From Erwinia sp. HDF1-3R (GTDB lineage: Bacteria > Pseudomonadota > Gammaproteobacteria > Enterobacterales > Enterobacteriaceae), in assembly GCF_039621855.1 (NCBI RefSeq), contig NZ_CP155071.1:3038001-3102000 (forward strand): DNA of 64,000 nucleotides. The letters are read 5' to 3'. Position numbers and translations under genes: made by a program. The notes beneath the pieces were generated by a model. That model ran no database searches. It was given only the letters and a program-made list of their open reading frames with translations, and had not been told where the DNA came from. Shown here in pieces: positions 10,001 to 18,000 of this stretch. How positions within the stretch are numbered: position 1 is the first letter of the stretch; each line of letters begins with the position of its first letter.

Positions 10001-10493
10001 CTTCATTGCGCATCATGTGCCGAAGGTTATCATAAAGCGAATTCTCTCCAACCACTGGCAGCGGAGATTGGCGACTTAATGCCGTGCGCAGATAGTCAGG
10101 AACTTCCGGTATCACCAATAGAGGTTGATCCAGCCGTTGCGTGCCCAGCAGGCAAAGCTGGAATGTCATTAGTGCCGCGGTTGCTTTCATTCCATTGTCA
10201 TCAAAACTCTCAGCGCTAATCACTGCATCAACTTTTTTCGTTTCCAGTCCTTCCAGCGCTTCGAGGCGAGAAGAAAATGGAATAAGCGTCGTTGGCGTGG
10301 AGGATTCATTCCAGAGTAATGATGTTTCATCGGTGAGCACACTGCGTCCCGGTGGGGCTGCATACAAAGGCGGGCTGTGGCTTAAAAGGCCAATTCGAAG
10401 TTCTGCATGCAATTGCCCACAGAAAAGAGTAAATAGCAGGCTAAGCATAAGAGGTAAAAATAAGCACCGCTCACTGTTACCTGACCGTCTCAT
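7077..10493 (-). CDS. EvgS-like hybrid sensor histidine kinase
   Basis: An 1138-residue unorthodox kinase. After a signal anchor (about 1-30) come two tandem periplasmic solute-binding (SBP_bac_3-like) domains (about 31-240 and 255-470) and a transmembrane helix at about 484-508. Next are a PAS domain (about 525-640) and a HisKA domain with His670 in ARMSHDIRTPLN. The HATPase has boxes NLLGNAIKY, DTGIGIP and GLGLAI. A receiver follows with Asp946 in ITDSQMPEMDG, then an HPt domain with His1073 in RVAHRLKAS. The order matches EvgS/BvgS four-step phosphorelays. Its ATG shares one base with the TGA of the upstream regulator, so the two are co-translated. The periplasmic ligand is unknown; its place in a chitin locus makes a chito-oligosaccharide or related cue a reasonable guess. 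Confidence 0.94.
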   Translation of the reverse strand: MRRSGNSERCLFLPLMLSLLFTLFCGQLHAELRIGLLSHSPPLYAAPPGRSVLTDETSLLWNESSTPTTLIPFSSRLEALEGLETKKVDAVISAESFDDNGMKATAALMTFQLCLLGTQRLDQPLLVIPEVPDYLRTALSRQSPLPVVGENSLYDNLRHMMRNEASGVVAPCFMTEQFMRRAPLSAFSSTVLSDLPGMSYRAWVLPSRPKLVAEINRLISHLDKRDVRGLEQRWGLPTGSIADQHTWMDGKNTGTLALRIALVNGHPPLVITDVEGSVSGVWREFLNALFPSTIFSLQLVNVDSKQQAEKWLREQRIDLIMGDTAFLPENDHHYIFDNQILGLVSLSRNPLKGDLPSLRNKRIAVVRNAPLSPLLNKILPAGGILMVEDISHGLALIEAGGADGMIADAFSLNYDLRRYNSTNLVLNGVDLPEVPLWFVLPQGNSALHERISDILEGVTADNILTYKSHWLAASQQEENSRTTLWLILSGGITVFAVILAIVIVARHFIRQRQIEQTHRQLSDALSLWQALLNNAPVPLFVCDPAGRVVRFNQAFANSSIVEADIKAGTLLPGEAGQPLAEWLDLPTRMATLYESKPRVDEITLTHLPHPVTLFRWLARYTDSDGVPQGMVGGWIDISDKAELETALNLSLAQAEKASEEKSVFLARMSHDIRTPLNVILGLLDIEREVHPSLELAWQASVTLRDLVGEILDLSRIEAGELQLQPDVHNLNQFLSATDAIFNASAQAKGLLWHREIQVAENTFCQFDHVRLNQVLANLLGNAIKYTEKGSVTFQARYVARNLHLTIIDTGIGIPPERYENIFQPWFQLDANTPYSSGLGLAICRQLITLMQGTLEVKSEPGKGTRVMLCLPLDTSTPPRAAITEKGEARSDALTGYRVILVDDFPPNLTVMSMQLIRLGHQVTACSTPTEALDFLRYNQADVLITDSQMPEMDGYKLVEKLILQSLTGDIHCPVLLLGCTANALRREEERALHAGMDALLRKPLSEDRLHQALSRFPQVAREEADLQEIYALAGQQQEMVELMLQQLIHSLDEDLEQLCATPADTESMARVAHRLKASWSLLQLHRAERYCLAIEKLPSMLAAGEVDAGEVPRILTHFIAEMRHSQRQLLNSDRMKDA

Positions 10494-11107
10494 CAGCTAT
10501 TTAGCCCCATCTGCTGCGCATATTGGTAAAGTTCGAATTCAGTAGTCACGCCAAACTTACGCATGGCACTGGTTTTTTGAGCGCTTACCGTTTGCTTGGT
10601 CCGTTTCAGCTGCGCGCTAATCTCATTGACCGTAAGCCCACGCAATAGTAAGCGAAGCACCTCGGTTTCTTTTGGCGATAACGTAACGGCCAGATTGCCG
10701 GGAACCGTTTGAACAGCCCGACGCACCGGCGATGAGAAGAGGGATTTTAGCGTTTGCAAAAGATCGACTGAAAGACTGTTTTTATTCAGTACCGCCTCTA
10801 CTCCCAACCGGGCTAGCGAGTTTTGTATGCCCGGATTGGTTATCATAGTAATGACGATAACAGTACTTTCAGGCCAGCGACGTTTAATATACTGAATAAG
10901 CGCCAGCCCATCGGAATGCACCTGACCCGGCATACTGAGATCCGTAATGACCACATCGACAGGCAGTGAAGTCAGCTTAATGATGACTTCATCCGCTGTA
11001 ACGGCTTCATGAATTATTTCATATTTTTCAGCCTGAGACTGTATCAGCGTACGTAAACCTAACAGGTAAACAGGATGATCGTCTGCAATAAGAATCGTTT
11101 TTGCCAT
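10493..11107 (-). CDS. NarL/LuxR-type response regulator, RcsB-like
   Basis: A 204-residue regulator with an intact receiver: acidic pair Asp9-Asp10 in ILIADDHPV, and phospho-acceptor Asp56 in VITDLSMPGQ. The C-terminal LuxR helix-turn-helix is LSPKETEVLRLLLRG, then VNEISAQLKRTKQTVSAQK. Details such as MPGQ-SDGLALIQYIKRRWP and QKTSAMRKFGV resemble RcsB more than EvgA. It is the first gene of a two-gene unit with the hybrid kinase, sharing one base (TGATG). The upstream 587-bp region is the control region for the pair. It is the only regulator of its type here with a complete phosphorylation site, so it is a candidate partner for the three degenerate LuxR proteins at 23-28 kb. Confidence 0.93.
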   Translation of the reverse strand: MAKTILIADDHPVYLLGLRTLIQSQAEKYEIIHEAVTADEVIIKLTSLPVDVVITDLSMPGQVHSDGLALIQYIKRRWPESTVIVITMITNPGIQNSLARLGVEAVLNKNSLSVDLLQTLKSLFSSPVRRAVQTVPGNLAVTLSPKETEVLRLLLRGLTVNEISAQLKRTKQTVSAQKTSAMRKFGVTTEFELYQYAQQMGLNS

Positions 11108-11694
11108 TTTCCTCTCCCGAGGGCGTAACCCCGCGAATTTTGATGGGGAAAAGGGCTTACTATACCTCGAACTGAGGCTATGTGCAGTACAACATACGAA
11201 GCTGAATTACTTTTTTTTCACACATGGCTATCCAGTTGTCATTGATCATCATTAACCATTTTCTGTCAGAGAGGGGGGTAAACATTATGAAAATGATGAA
11301 CAAATCATAAATAATTCACATTGAAACTACGAAACTCCAGCTAAAGCCAGCTACCCATTTGAGAGTAAGTGCAGAATGTCACAAACATTATCTTTATGAT
11401 ATCGATCTTAGAAAACAGGCATATGATATCGATATCGCCATAACACCACAAACTGGAGTACTTTGACAAAAATAAGAAAAATGCAACACTCATTAAGAAT
11501 CAACTGCATTCATCAGCCAACATCGACTATTCTACAGTCGCTAAAATTTATTTTTTGAAAAAAATCGTGATAATTTTAAAAGAAATGAGCACTTCTTATT
11601 AGTGATGAAAGAATAAGAGGGGTCATTTCGGGTGTGTATAAATGAAGAATCATGCAGAAAAAATTGCGACACCTTTTTGCTAAAATGACAGTTA
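11108..11694. other. Long AT-rich control region upstream of the two-component genes
   Basis: 587 bp without a supported gene between the end of the MASE1 gene and the response regulator start; both neighbours are on the minus strand. Base composition is strongly AT-rich, as in H-NS-bound DNA. The repeats at 11395-11436 are its most notable structure. It separates the secretion operon from the regulator-kinase operon, so a promoter reading left is expected here. Confidence 0.5.
11395..11436. repeat. Two 12-bp direct repeats with an overlapping palindrome
   Basis: TATGATATCGAT occurs at 11395-11406 and again at 11422-11433, 27 bp start to start. The second copy overlaps a perfect 12-bp palindrome GATATCGATATC at 11425-11436. 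Repeats of this size in a regulator's upstream region suggest binding sites for a dimeric transcription factor, possibly the RcsB-like regulator itself. That is inference. Confidence 0.6.
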
Positions 11695-12939
11695 TCAGGC
11701 CAAAACGGCTATGCTGCCTGACATCGTATTATCAGGTAACTCAGGTGTAATCACCAATAGACAGGGTATGCTTTCGTCGCTCTTCAATACCATTATGTGC
11801 TGGCGAAATAATTCATGCTGTCCACTCCGTAACCAGCTTTCGAACTCTTCAATAAAGGGAGATTTACAGCCCGCTTCAAGCAGCGCCAACGTCACTACAG
11901 GGAAATCATGTCCAAAAAAGTGGCTGATGGGGCCAACCCATGTCAGCTTTCTTTCTGGCAAGATAAGGCGAAAAGAGATCTGCGTTGCTGCAACCGATAA
12001 CGCTACCTCAAGCTGTTCCCTGCCCGCTTGCCTCTTCTGCTGCAGGCGATATTTTTCTGCGAAACGATACAGGATAAATGCCAGCGACGATGTGAAAGCC
12101 ACATACCATTGCACATTCCATATCCCCCAGGTTGCAGAGGAGACCGTATCATGAGATCTGACAAAGGGTCCCAGCCCCTCCAGAGTGCCCTTGATGGCCA
12201 CAACATAATGCATGACAAGCAATATTCCTAGCGTACGCCCATTAAGGCACAGTGCCGACAGTAGCAGGCTGGTTAGTAGCAGATAGATAGGGTTGAATCC
12301 CGAAATAATAGCCTTGGGGGCGCTAAAATTCTGGCTAAACAGAGCGAAAATTAAGGCAGTATTTATAATCAGAATGATTTTTTCTTTGCGCCATAATTCG
12401 CCCCAGTCTGGCTGCGAGATCTTTTTAATCGTCCAGGCTAGCGGCCAGAACGCCAGACAACCTGTCAGCAATGCCAGAGACCAGGAGACGAGATGCAGAG
12501 GCTCAATATCGTAATTACTGTATTGGAGGCAAAGGGTTAACAGGGTGCCCGCGCTAAAGGTCAGGACGATTAGCACACCATTTTCCAGCAGTGAAAAAAA
12601 TAGCGGTCTGACCCGCTCCTGCTCTGGCCAGAAGCGGTCCAGCACGAGGAAGGCTATTGCGCAAAATGGAATACTTAATCCATCGAAAACGGCGAACAGC
12701 GCTGCGAGCGGTAGCGGCCGTCCTATATAAAAACCACAGAGTATATGCAGCACCATTGACGTCACCAGCCAGAGCGGCCACGTACGCATTCGGCTTAAGA
12801 GTAACGTTCCAAAAAGAATCCCCCCTGCCAGCCAACTGGTGGTTGAAAAACTCCAGGGGTCGCGGCTGTCCAGGCTAAGCATGGCAAGCCCACTCCATAG
12901 CAGACAAAAGGCCAGCCATTGAAGAGTAAATTTCACCAT
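11695..12939 (-). CDS. MASE1-domain integral membrane protein without output domain
   Basis: A 414-residue protein. The first about 290 residues form eight or so transmembrane helices typical of a MASE1 sensor (WLAGGILFGTLLL, PLPLAALFAVFDGLSIPF). A short basic/coiled linker (KYRLQQKRQAGREQLEVA) and an about 110-residue cytoplasmic region resembling a PAS fold (LTWVGPISHFFGHDF) follow. There is no GGDEF, EAL or kinase domain. The gene starts 48 bp after the last pseudopilin gene, with AAGGTGAG upstream of its ATG, and appears to be the last gene of the secretion operon. It could sense a signal and pass it by protein contact, or act as a membrane component of the machine. Confidence 0.75.
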   Translation of the reverse strand: MVKFTLQWLAFCLLWSGLAMLSLDSRDPWSFSTTSWLAGGILFGTLLLSRMRTWPLWLVTSMVLHILCGFYIGRPLPLAALFAVFDGLSIPFCAIAFLVLDRFWPEQERVRPLFFSLLENGVLIVLTFSAGTLLTLCLQYSNYDIEPLHLVSWSLALLTGCLAFWPLAWTIKKISQPDWGELWRKEKIILIINTALIFALFSQNFSAPKAIISGFNPIYLLLTSLLLSALCLNGRTLGILLVMHYVVAIKGTLEGLGPFVRSHDTVSSATWGIWNVQWYVAFTSSLAFILYRFAEKYRLQQKRQAGREQLEVALSVAATQISFRLILPERKLTWVGPISHFFGHDFPVVTLALLEAGCKSPFIEEFESWLRSGQHELFRQHIMVLKSDESIPCLLVITPELPDNTMSGSIAVLA

Positions 12940-12986
12940 ACCATTCTCACCTTTTGGCGATTATCACAGGCCGACATAGCGACACC

Positions 12987-13511
12987 TTAACGTTTATTGC
13001 AGGCTTCTGGCAGCGGTGCGCCTGGATCTGTTTCTACGGCAAAAATCCATTCACGATAGTGTCTGGCCTTTTTGAATCTCTCCGCATCGTGAGTAAATCC
13101 TTCTTTGCGCAGCGGTTTTCCTTCTCCCCTGCTATAAACACCAATCCAGCGCCGCTGGTCATCGAACTTCATTCCCCATTGCTTTTGACCCGTTAAAGGG
13201 TCGATATACCACTGCCGCAGATGATAGCGGATCTTACCGCCGCGAAAATCGTTCAGTAAATCTTCAAAGCCTCCGGGAAAGCAGCCTTTTGCGCCTCCCG
13301 CAATCCTGTACTGTTTAATCGCCTCACGAATTTGTTCCCCACGAAAAAGCAGCTCCGCCTCCTGCTGCTGACGATAGTGTAACTTTACCCCGTCATGACT
13401 TTTAAGCAGTGATAATGCCAGCACGGTCAGGGCCAGCAGCAGCAGCACGTAGGTGAACCCGCCCTGCCCTGAATGCTCCGGAGCTGAGCATGTCGTATTA
13501 CCAGTCATCAT
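12987..13511 (-). CDS. Pseudopilin-like protein (third minor pilin of the operon)
   Basis: A 174-residue protein. The start was set at an ATG with AGGAAG six bases upstream. A short leader ends in a prepilin peptidase site GQGG/FTYVLLLLALTVLAL. The fifth mature residue is Leu rather than the usual Glu, as in GspK-type tip pilins. The hydrophobic helix is followed by a charged coil (YRQQQEAELLFRGEQIREA) and a region with DPLTGQKQWGMKFDDQ. It overlaps the preceding pseudopilin gene by 14 bases. This family (type II secretion pseudopilin with the LFRGEQIR motif) occurs in PilMNOP-style systems. It likely sits at the tip of the pseudopilus. Confidence 0.82.
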   Translation of the reverse strand: MMTGNTTCSAPEHSGQGGFTYVLLLLALTVLALSLLKSHDGVKLHYRQQQEAELLFRGEQIREAIKQYRIAGGAKGCFPGGFEDLLNDFRGGKIRYHLRQWYIDPLTGQKQWGMKFDDQRRWIGVYSRGEGKPLRKEGFTHDAERFKKARHYREWIFAVETDPGAPLPEACNKR

Positions 13512-13860
13512 GCTCTTCCTGCTTTGGCTGCAAGGAGGGTGAGGTGACATCAATGATCTGCCCGGCTTCATCCGTAATGGTCTGCCAGTTGTCACGGCGA
13601 TTAGCCAGCGGGTCTAACGGTAACTCACGCAGATACCCTTCAGCGACCAGCTCTTCAAGATGCTGTGGTCCGGCCAGACGGTCGTGACGAAAACTGTCCA
13701 GCGCCGCACGCATTGTATGCAGGTTATGCTCCACCACGACCACTTTAGCCCGCTCGGTTTGCCTGAAAAAGCGCGGTGCGACCAGCGTCATAAGCGTGGC
13801 AATAATCGCCATCACAACCATTAACTCTATAAGAGTAAACCCTTTTTCACCATTTCGCAT
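13498..13860 (-). CDS. GspG/H-type pseudopilin
   Basis: About 120 residues, starting at an ATG with GGAG six bases upstream; an in-frame ATG at 13872 is an alternative. The class III signal is NGEKG/FTLIELMVVMAIIATLMTLV with the invariant Glu5. After the N-terminal helix comes HNLHTMRAALDSFRHDRL, then LVAEGYLRELPLDPLANR, resembling the GspG/PilE C-terminal arrangement. It overlaps both neighbouring pilin genes by a few bases, consistent with coupled translation. It is processed by a prepilin peptidase; the one at 38.7-39.4 kb is the only candidate in the window. Confidence 0.88.
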   Translation of the reverse strand: MRNGEKGFTLIELMVVMAIIATLMTLVAPRFFRQTERAKVVVVEHNLHTMRAALDSFRHDRLAGPQHLEELVAEGYLRELPLDPLANRRDNWQTITDEAGQIIDVTSPSLQPKQEEHDDW

Positions 13861-14326
13861 AGGGTACTCCATTCAGTCCGATAGCGTTGCTACTGGATCG
13901 GATATCATAAACATCCTTTCCTCCAGTGAACTCATCCGGAGGCTGGCTCGATGCACGTAATTGCCAGGTTTCAGCATCCGGTTTGCCTTCGCACTGACAA
14001 AAAGGATCGCGCGGGATTTGACGTAAAAAATAGATCTTTTTTTTCGTGGGTGACGTTTTATCCACCACCCCGTCAACCAACTCCTGAAGCGTGCGCGGAT
14101 AACCTGACGCATTTACCTCTTTATCAATCCGCCCCGCCTCACTCGCCTGTGCATAACGGTCTACTGCAATGCGAATATTGCGTAAGGATTCGCGCAATAC
14201 GTTTTCATCACGCTGTAGCTGGTGCCGATGCACCATCGGTAACGCCGCAGCTGCTAACGTGGCGAGCAACGCCAGCGTGACCATCATCTCAATCAGCGTA
14301 AAACCCTGTTGCCCGCGCATCATCAT
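13847..14326 (-). CDS. GspG-like pseudopilin
   Basis: About 159 residues with prepilin signal RGQQG/FTLIEMMVTLALLATLAAA. Three consecutive ATG codons are present; AAGGAG is best spaced for the second or third, so the true start may be 14323 or 14320. The C-terminal part carries LRQIPRDPF, then DVYDIRSSSNAIGLNGVPYAKW, a pattern known from pseudopilins of secretin-PilMNOP operons. The PFCQCEGKP segment adds two cysteines. The first ATG shares a base with the secretin stop codon (TAATG), and the gene lies directly after the secretin. Confidence 0.88.
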   Translation of the reverse strand: MMMRGQQGFTLIEMMVTLALLATLAAAALPMVHRHQLQRDENVLRESLRNIRIAVDRYAQASEAGRIDKEVNASGYPRTLQELVDGVVDKTSPTKKKIYFLRQIPRDPFCQCEGKPDAETWQLRASSQPPDEFTGGKDVYDIRSSSNAIGLNGVPYAKW

Positions 14327-16206
14327 TACTCCTTATTGCGCAACATGTCGCGACTGATTAGCGGAGGTGGAAGCGCGCTTACTTTTGCCGGGAACTGCGC
14401 GGGCGGTGCAAGGGGGGGAATTTCAAAGATGCCCTCCGTGCTCATTTTTTCCATGCCGCGCAGTTGAAATCCCGTATCGCCCTGCATATCGTCCGTGCCC
14501 ATGTCGATCGTACTAATATGGCTGCCAGGCAAATCAATATTTCTCTCAATCACCGGTGTAATTAGCAATATGACTTCCGTGCGCTCGCGGCTTTTCTCTT
14601 TACTACCAAACAGTCGGCCCAGCCCCGGTATATTACTCAGGTAAGGTAAGCCGCTGGCGCTGTTCTTTTCATCATGCTTAATCAGACCCGCCAGCATTTG
14701 TGTTTCACCGTTCTGGCTGCTTAATACGGTGCTGGCTACACGTTTATTAGTACGGTAATAGGCCACGCCGTCTTTAGATTTTTCTGCACTTCCGACAGTA
14801 CTGAGATCGAATTTCACATCCATAGAAATGGCACCATCAACGCTAATTTCCGGCGTGACTTCAAGTTTAAGCCCCACATCCTGGTACTCGACTTTCTCCT
14901 GAGAAAAACCTTCTGATAGAGTACTGGTGAGTACTGGAATACGCTCACCAATATCAATCAGTGCTTTTTTATTGTTTTTTACCCGAATGCGGGGGTTCGC
15001 CAGCACTTTCGCATTGTCACGAATTTTCTGCATGTCAGCGCTGATCCCTTGTCCGGCCCCCAGATTGACGAACATATTGCCGCCGTTAAACGCGTTCAGG
15101 GCAATATTCTCTTTTGCACCTTCCAGACCATTAAAGCCTACCCCAATACGCCCTGGATAATTAATACCAAGCTTCTCAACATCTTTCTCATTTACTTCCA
15201 GTACTTCCACCGCCAGTGTCACTTCAGCTTCAGGGCGATCCAGTGTCATCAGGAGGCGCTCGGCTTTTTCCACGCTTTCATTTGAACCGCGAATGGTAAC
15301 AGAGTTGGTACGCTCATCAACGTGGATATCTTTCAGCTTCACCATATTGCGTAATGCGACATTCACGTCTTTGGCTTTAGCGTACCCAAGGAAAAACGTT
15401 TTCACTACGATGTCACGGTATACTCTCTCTTTCTGAGCCGTTGCGGGATAGACCAGCAGCGTATTAGCATTCAATACTTTTTTACGTAATCCATTAGAAA
15501 GCAGTAGTAAATTCAACGCATCCTCGGCCGTAGTATGTCTGGCAACCAGACTAGCCGTGGTTGAGGCTGGCACATCTTTATCATATATGATATTCACCCC
15601 CGTAAGCTGGCTGATGGTATCAAAAATGGCCATCAGGTTGTGCTGACGGAAATTCAGCGAAACAGGTTTTCGTAATTCGCGATTGAGTTTTGTTTCCGGC
15701 TGATTTTGTACTGCAATTTCACGCAGCAGATAATCGCGCAGTGCCACGGCCTGGGGCCATCTCGGGCTTTCCGTCAGGATTTGCTGCACCTTTTTAAGAG
15801 CCTGTTCAGGATCGGTCGCAGTAAGCGCCGTCGCCTGCTGATAAATCGTATCCAACGCCCGCCAGGCGTCTACCTTTTGTAAACCCTGTAGCGCCCGCAG
15901 ATTTCCCTGTTGATAAGTCAGCGCGTCATTCCAGAGCTGCGAAGCTCGCTTGTAATCATTGCGCGCAGCAGCCTGATCGGCTTCCTGCAGATAGCGGGTG
16001 ACTAGCTGTCCCGTCAAAACCTGGTGTCTGATGCTGAGTTCTGTATCATCAGGCGCATGAATTCGTGCCCGATCGTTTTTAGCCAGAGAGTCAATCAGTG
16101 AGTCATTGCTAGCCAGCTGCATACTGCTTTTTTCAATATCCTGCTGCTGTGCGCAGCCTGAGAGTAAAAAACTTATCAGTGCCCAAATAAGAGTTATTCT
16201 TTTCAT
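14326..16206 (-). CDS. gspD: Lipoprotein secretin (GspD/MshL-like outer-membrane channel)
   Basis: A 626-residue outer-membrane pore. The signal peptide ends in a lipobox (LLSGC, Cys18), so the secretin carries its own lipid anchor and needs no separate pilotin; none is seen. An about 110-residue TPR-like helical region follows (QAAARNDYKRASQLWND, DPEQALKKVQQIL). Next come N-domains (VSLNFRQHNLMAIFDTISQLTGVNIIY, split here only by domain edges) and KH-like ring domains with DERTNSVTIRG. The C-terminal secretin core ends LPYLSNIPGLGRLFGS and EVILLITP. Canonical GspD lacks the lipobox and N-terminal TPR region. It sits between the PilP-like gene and the pseudopilins. Confidence 0.93.
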   Translation of the reverse strand: MKRITLIWALISFLLSGCAQQQDIEKSSMQLASNDSLIDSLAKNDRARIHAPDDTELSIRHQVLTGQLVTRYLQEADQAAARNDYKRASQLWNDALTYQQGNLRALQGLQKVDAWRALDTIYQQATALTATDPEQALKKVQQILTESPRWPQAVALRDYLLREIAVQNQPETKLNRELRKPVSLNFRQHNLMAIFDTISQLTGVNIIYDKDVPASTTASLVARHTTAEDALNLLLLSNGLRKKVLNANTLLVYPATAQKERVYRDIVVKTFFLGYAKAKDVNVALRNMVKLKDIHVDERTNSVTIRGSNESVEKAERLLMTLDRPEAEVTLAVEVLEVNEKDVEKLGINYPGRIGVGFNGLEGAKENIALNAFNGGNMFVNLGAGQGISADMQKIRDNAKVLANPRIRVKNNKKALIDIGERIPVLTSTLSEGFSQEKVEYQDVGLKLEVTPEISVDGAISMDVKFDLSTVGSAEKSKDGVAYYRTNKRVASTVLSSQNGETQMLAGLIKHDEKNSASGLPYLSNIPGLGRLFGSKEKSRERTEVILLITPVIERNIDLPGSHISTIDMGTDDMQGDTGFQLRGMEKMSTEGIFEIPPLAPPAQFPAKVSALPPPLISRDMLRNKE

Positions 16207-16207
16207 T

Positions 16208-16723
16208 TTATCGTGTCGGTTCAGATTTCAGATCGCCAAGCTCAATACGCTCGAGTAATTTTTGTGGTAGCCACTCAACGGTTAAGTGATCGGCTGCAAT
16301 CTCGTTAAGCTGCCACTCTGGGGTGATAGCTTTTCCAGGGCGTACAGCGCCTTCAGTCGAACATTCCCGGCACAGGAGCCGGTCGACGGTTCCATCAGTA
16401 ATGATGATTATCCGCTGCCCCCCTTTCCACCACCCACCTGCAACGTTAAAAGGAAACTGTGGCGCCGCAGGTCGCTCAGGCACAGGTACACTATCCCTTA
16501 ATGCTGGTTTTACCTGCAGCCGTTCAGGTACCGGAAAAAGATCGCTAAAGCCCTCCTGCGCGGTTAATCGCGCAGTTGGCGTACCGGCCGATTTGACTGC
16601 CTGGCGCGGGGTGAGCGGCTGCGCCGGCTGTATGACGTCCTGTTCCGGAAATAAAAATTCGCTCACCAGCAAGGAAGCCCCCGTAAGGGCCAGTGCGATG
16701 ACCAGATAACGTGGAATTTTCAT
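16208..16723 (-). CDS. PilP/GspC-like inner-membrane linker protein
   Basis: 171 residues with one N-terminal membrane helix (YLVIALALTGASLLVSEF), a proline-rich periplasmic linker, and a small C-terminal beta domain (FPFNVAGGWWKGGQRIIIITDG, shown only to mark the fold, to EWQLNEIAADHLTVEWLPQK). This matches the homology-region fold of PilP/GspC, which contacts the secretin N-domain. Two cysteines in LLCRECSTEG could form a disulfide or bind metal. It overlaps the PilO-like gene by four bases (ATGT/TGA region) and ends one base before the secretin start, as expected for a PilP-secretin pair. Confidence 0.78.
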   Translation of the reverse strand: MKIPRYLVIALALTGASLLVSEFLFPEQDVIQPAQPLTPRQAVKSAGTPTARLTAQEGFSDLFPVPERLQVKPALRDSVPVPERPAAPQFPFNVAGGWWKGGQRIIIITDGTVDRLLCRECSTEGAVRPGKAITPEWQLNEIAADHLTVEWLPQKLLERIELGDLKSEPTR

Positions 16724-17256
16724 GTCTGCCCTCTGCGCAGGGTCAGTTGCAATGTCAAAGCAAGTTGCGCAGAGTCAACCTGCTTTCTTTTTGCATTCAC
16801 GCTATCAACGGTTACCGGTAAAACCCGCATAATCTCCTGAAGCGCCTGTGCAACCTGAGGCCAGCTTCCCTGAAGCGGCACGGAAAGCTTCAGGGTTTTC
16901 CCATAGTTTTGATCCGCAGGAGAAAAGTGGTAGCGACTCCCCTCAGCCTGAAGATGGTATTTAGAGAAAATGGCGAACAGCATTTTTACCTGTTCGTATT
17001 CCGTTATGCTAAGTGCCGTTTGCTGTGAAGGCTCATCGCCTGCAATGATCGGTAAAGGCTCCTTCAATTTTGATTGCATGATCGCCAGGTTACTTCGCAA
17101 CCGCGCATTTTCAGGATTCAGCCATGCTGTCCAGTAGATCGCCAGCGCAACAGGGAGCGCCAAAGCGGCCAGTGGCCACTTACCGTATTTTTCAACCAGC
17201 CAGGCGCTTTTCCAACGCAATACCGCAAGGGAGGGCAAAGATATTTTTTTACTCAC
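16720..17256 (-). CDS. PilO/GspM-like assembly platform protein
   Basis: 178 residues: a short cytoplasmic N-terminus, one membrane helix (WPLAALALPVALAIYWTAW), a periplasmic coiled-coil (NPENARLRSNLAIMQSKLK) and a ferredoxin-like domain (KTLKLSVPLQGSWPQVAQAL). This architecture is that of PilO/GspM, which pairs with PilN/GspL on the periplasmic side. It overlaps the PilN-like gene by eight bases and precedes the PilP-like gene. Sequence similarity to named families is weak, so the call rests on topology and gene order. Confidence 0.75.
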   Translation of the reverse strand: MSKKISLPSLAVLRWKSAWLVEKYGKWPLAALALPVALAIYWTAWLNPENARLRSNLAIMQSKLKEPLPIIAGDEPSQQTALSITEYEQVKMLFAIFSKYHLQAEGSRYHFSPADQNYGKTLKLSVPLQGSWPQVAQALQEIMRVLPVTVDSVNAKRKQVDSAQLALTLQLTLRRGQT

Positions 17257-17752
17257 GCCCGGCTCCTCGCTTTTCCATCATGTTCAGACTGAGTGTGGCG
17301 CTAAGTGGCCACTGACTGTTTTTATCCGCTGAAGTGCGGTGATTTTGTAATTCCACCTGGGCCGGGATGCGCTGCAAACGTGCACTAAAATCCAGCAGGG
17401 CGGGTAACGATTTTGCCACTACGTTGATCCTCACCTGTTGTTGCTGAATACTGGCATCAAGTTCCTGCAACAGCACCTCATCAGAGAGTGCCCTGCCAAG
17501 GGGATCCAACAGAGTCATTACCGCCATTGTGACAGGCTGTGACGTCTGCAGACGCCGGATCTTATCTGTAATAGTACGGGCCGCCTGTTGGTGCGTACGC
17601 AGCCGTTGTTCAATCTGTTTAGAGAATGACGTCAATTGTTTATGGTGATACCAGGCATGACCAATGCCCGCTATCGAGGGTAGCGTCAGCAACGTTACAA
17701 TCAGCGAAACGCGAAGTGACCCGGGCGGTATCAGTGTGAATCGTGGCGTCAC
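17249..17752 (-). CDS. PilN-like assembly platform protein
   Basis: About 167 residues from a GTG (VTPRFTLIPPGS) with AGGA eight bases upstream; in-frame ATGs at 17773 and 17797 are alternatives. A membrane helix (LRVSLIVTLLTLPSIAGIG) is followed by a coiled-coil (FSKQIEQRLRTHQQAARTI) and a ferredoxin-like domain (QQQQVRINVVAKSLPALLDF). This is the PilN pattern. The 200-bp gap between it and the upstream PilM-like gene is unusual in an otherwise overlapping operon. Confidence 0.75.
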   Translation of the reverse strand: MTPRFTLIPPGSLRVSLIVTLLTLPSIAGIGHAWYHHKQLTSFSKQIEQRLRTHQQAARTITDKIRRLQTSQPVTMAVMTLLDPLGRALSDEVLLQELDASIQQQQVRINVVAKSLPALLDFSARLQRIPAQVELQNHRTSADKNSQWPLSATLSLNMMEKRGAGRE

Positions 17753-18000
17753 AAGATGTTTCCTGTAATACATTTTCCTGACATGGCAGATCCTCATAGC
17801 ATGAGTCGTTGAATGCGGAGCGGGTCAATTCAAGAGGGGAAAGATACGGGTCGGGATAAAATTTCACTATAGTACCAGTCAGAAAAGCATTGCTCGCAGA
17901 GGGGCCAATCCTAATCTCCTGACGGTTAATGCGGGGCGCGTCCGTAGCGCTTACCGCATTATTTATAAAAGGAAATATTGAATTGGAAACGCAACGGTTT
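17753..18000 (-). other. Unexplained gap inside the secretion operon
   Basis: About 250 bases separate the PilM-like stop from the best PilN-like start, while every other junction in the operon up to the last pseudopilin overlaps or is within about 20 bases. A different frame is open across it (17640-18080, with PRINRQEIRIGPSASNAF) but carries no family signature that I recognise. It may be a short lost or frameshifted segment, or an internal promoter region. Confidence 0.4.
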
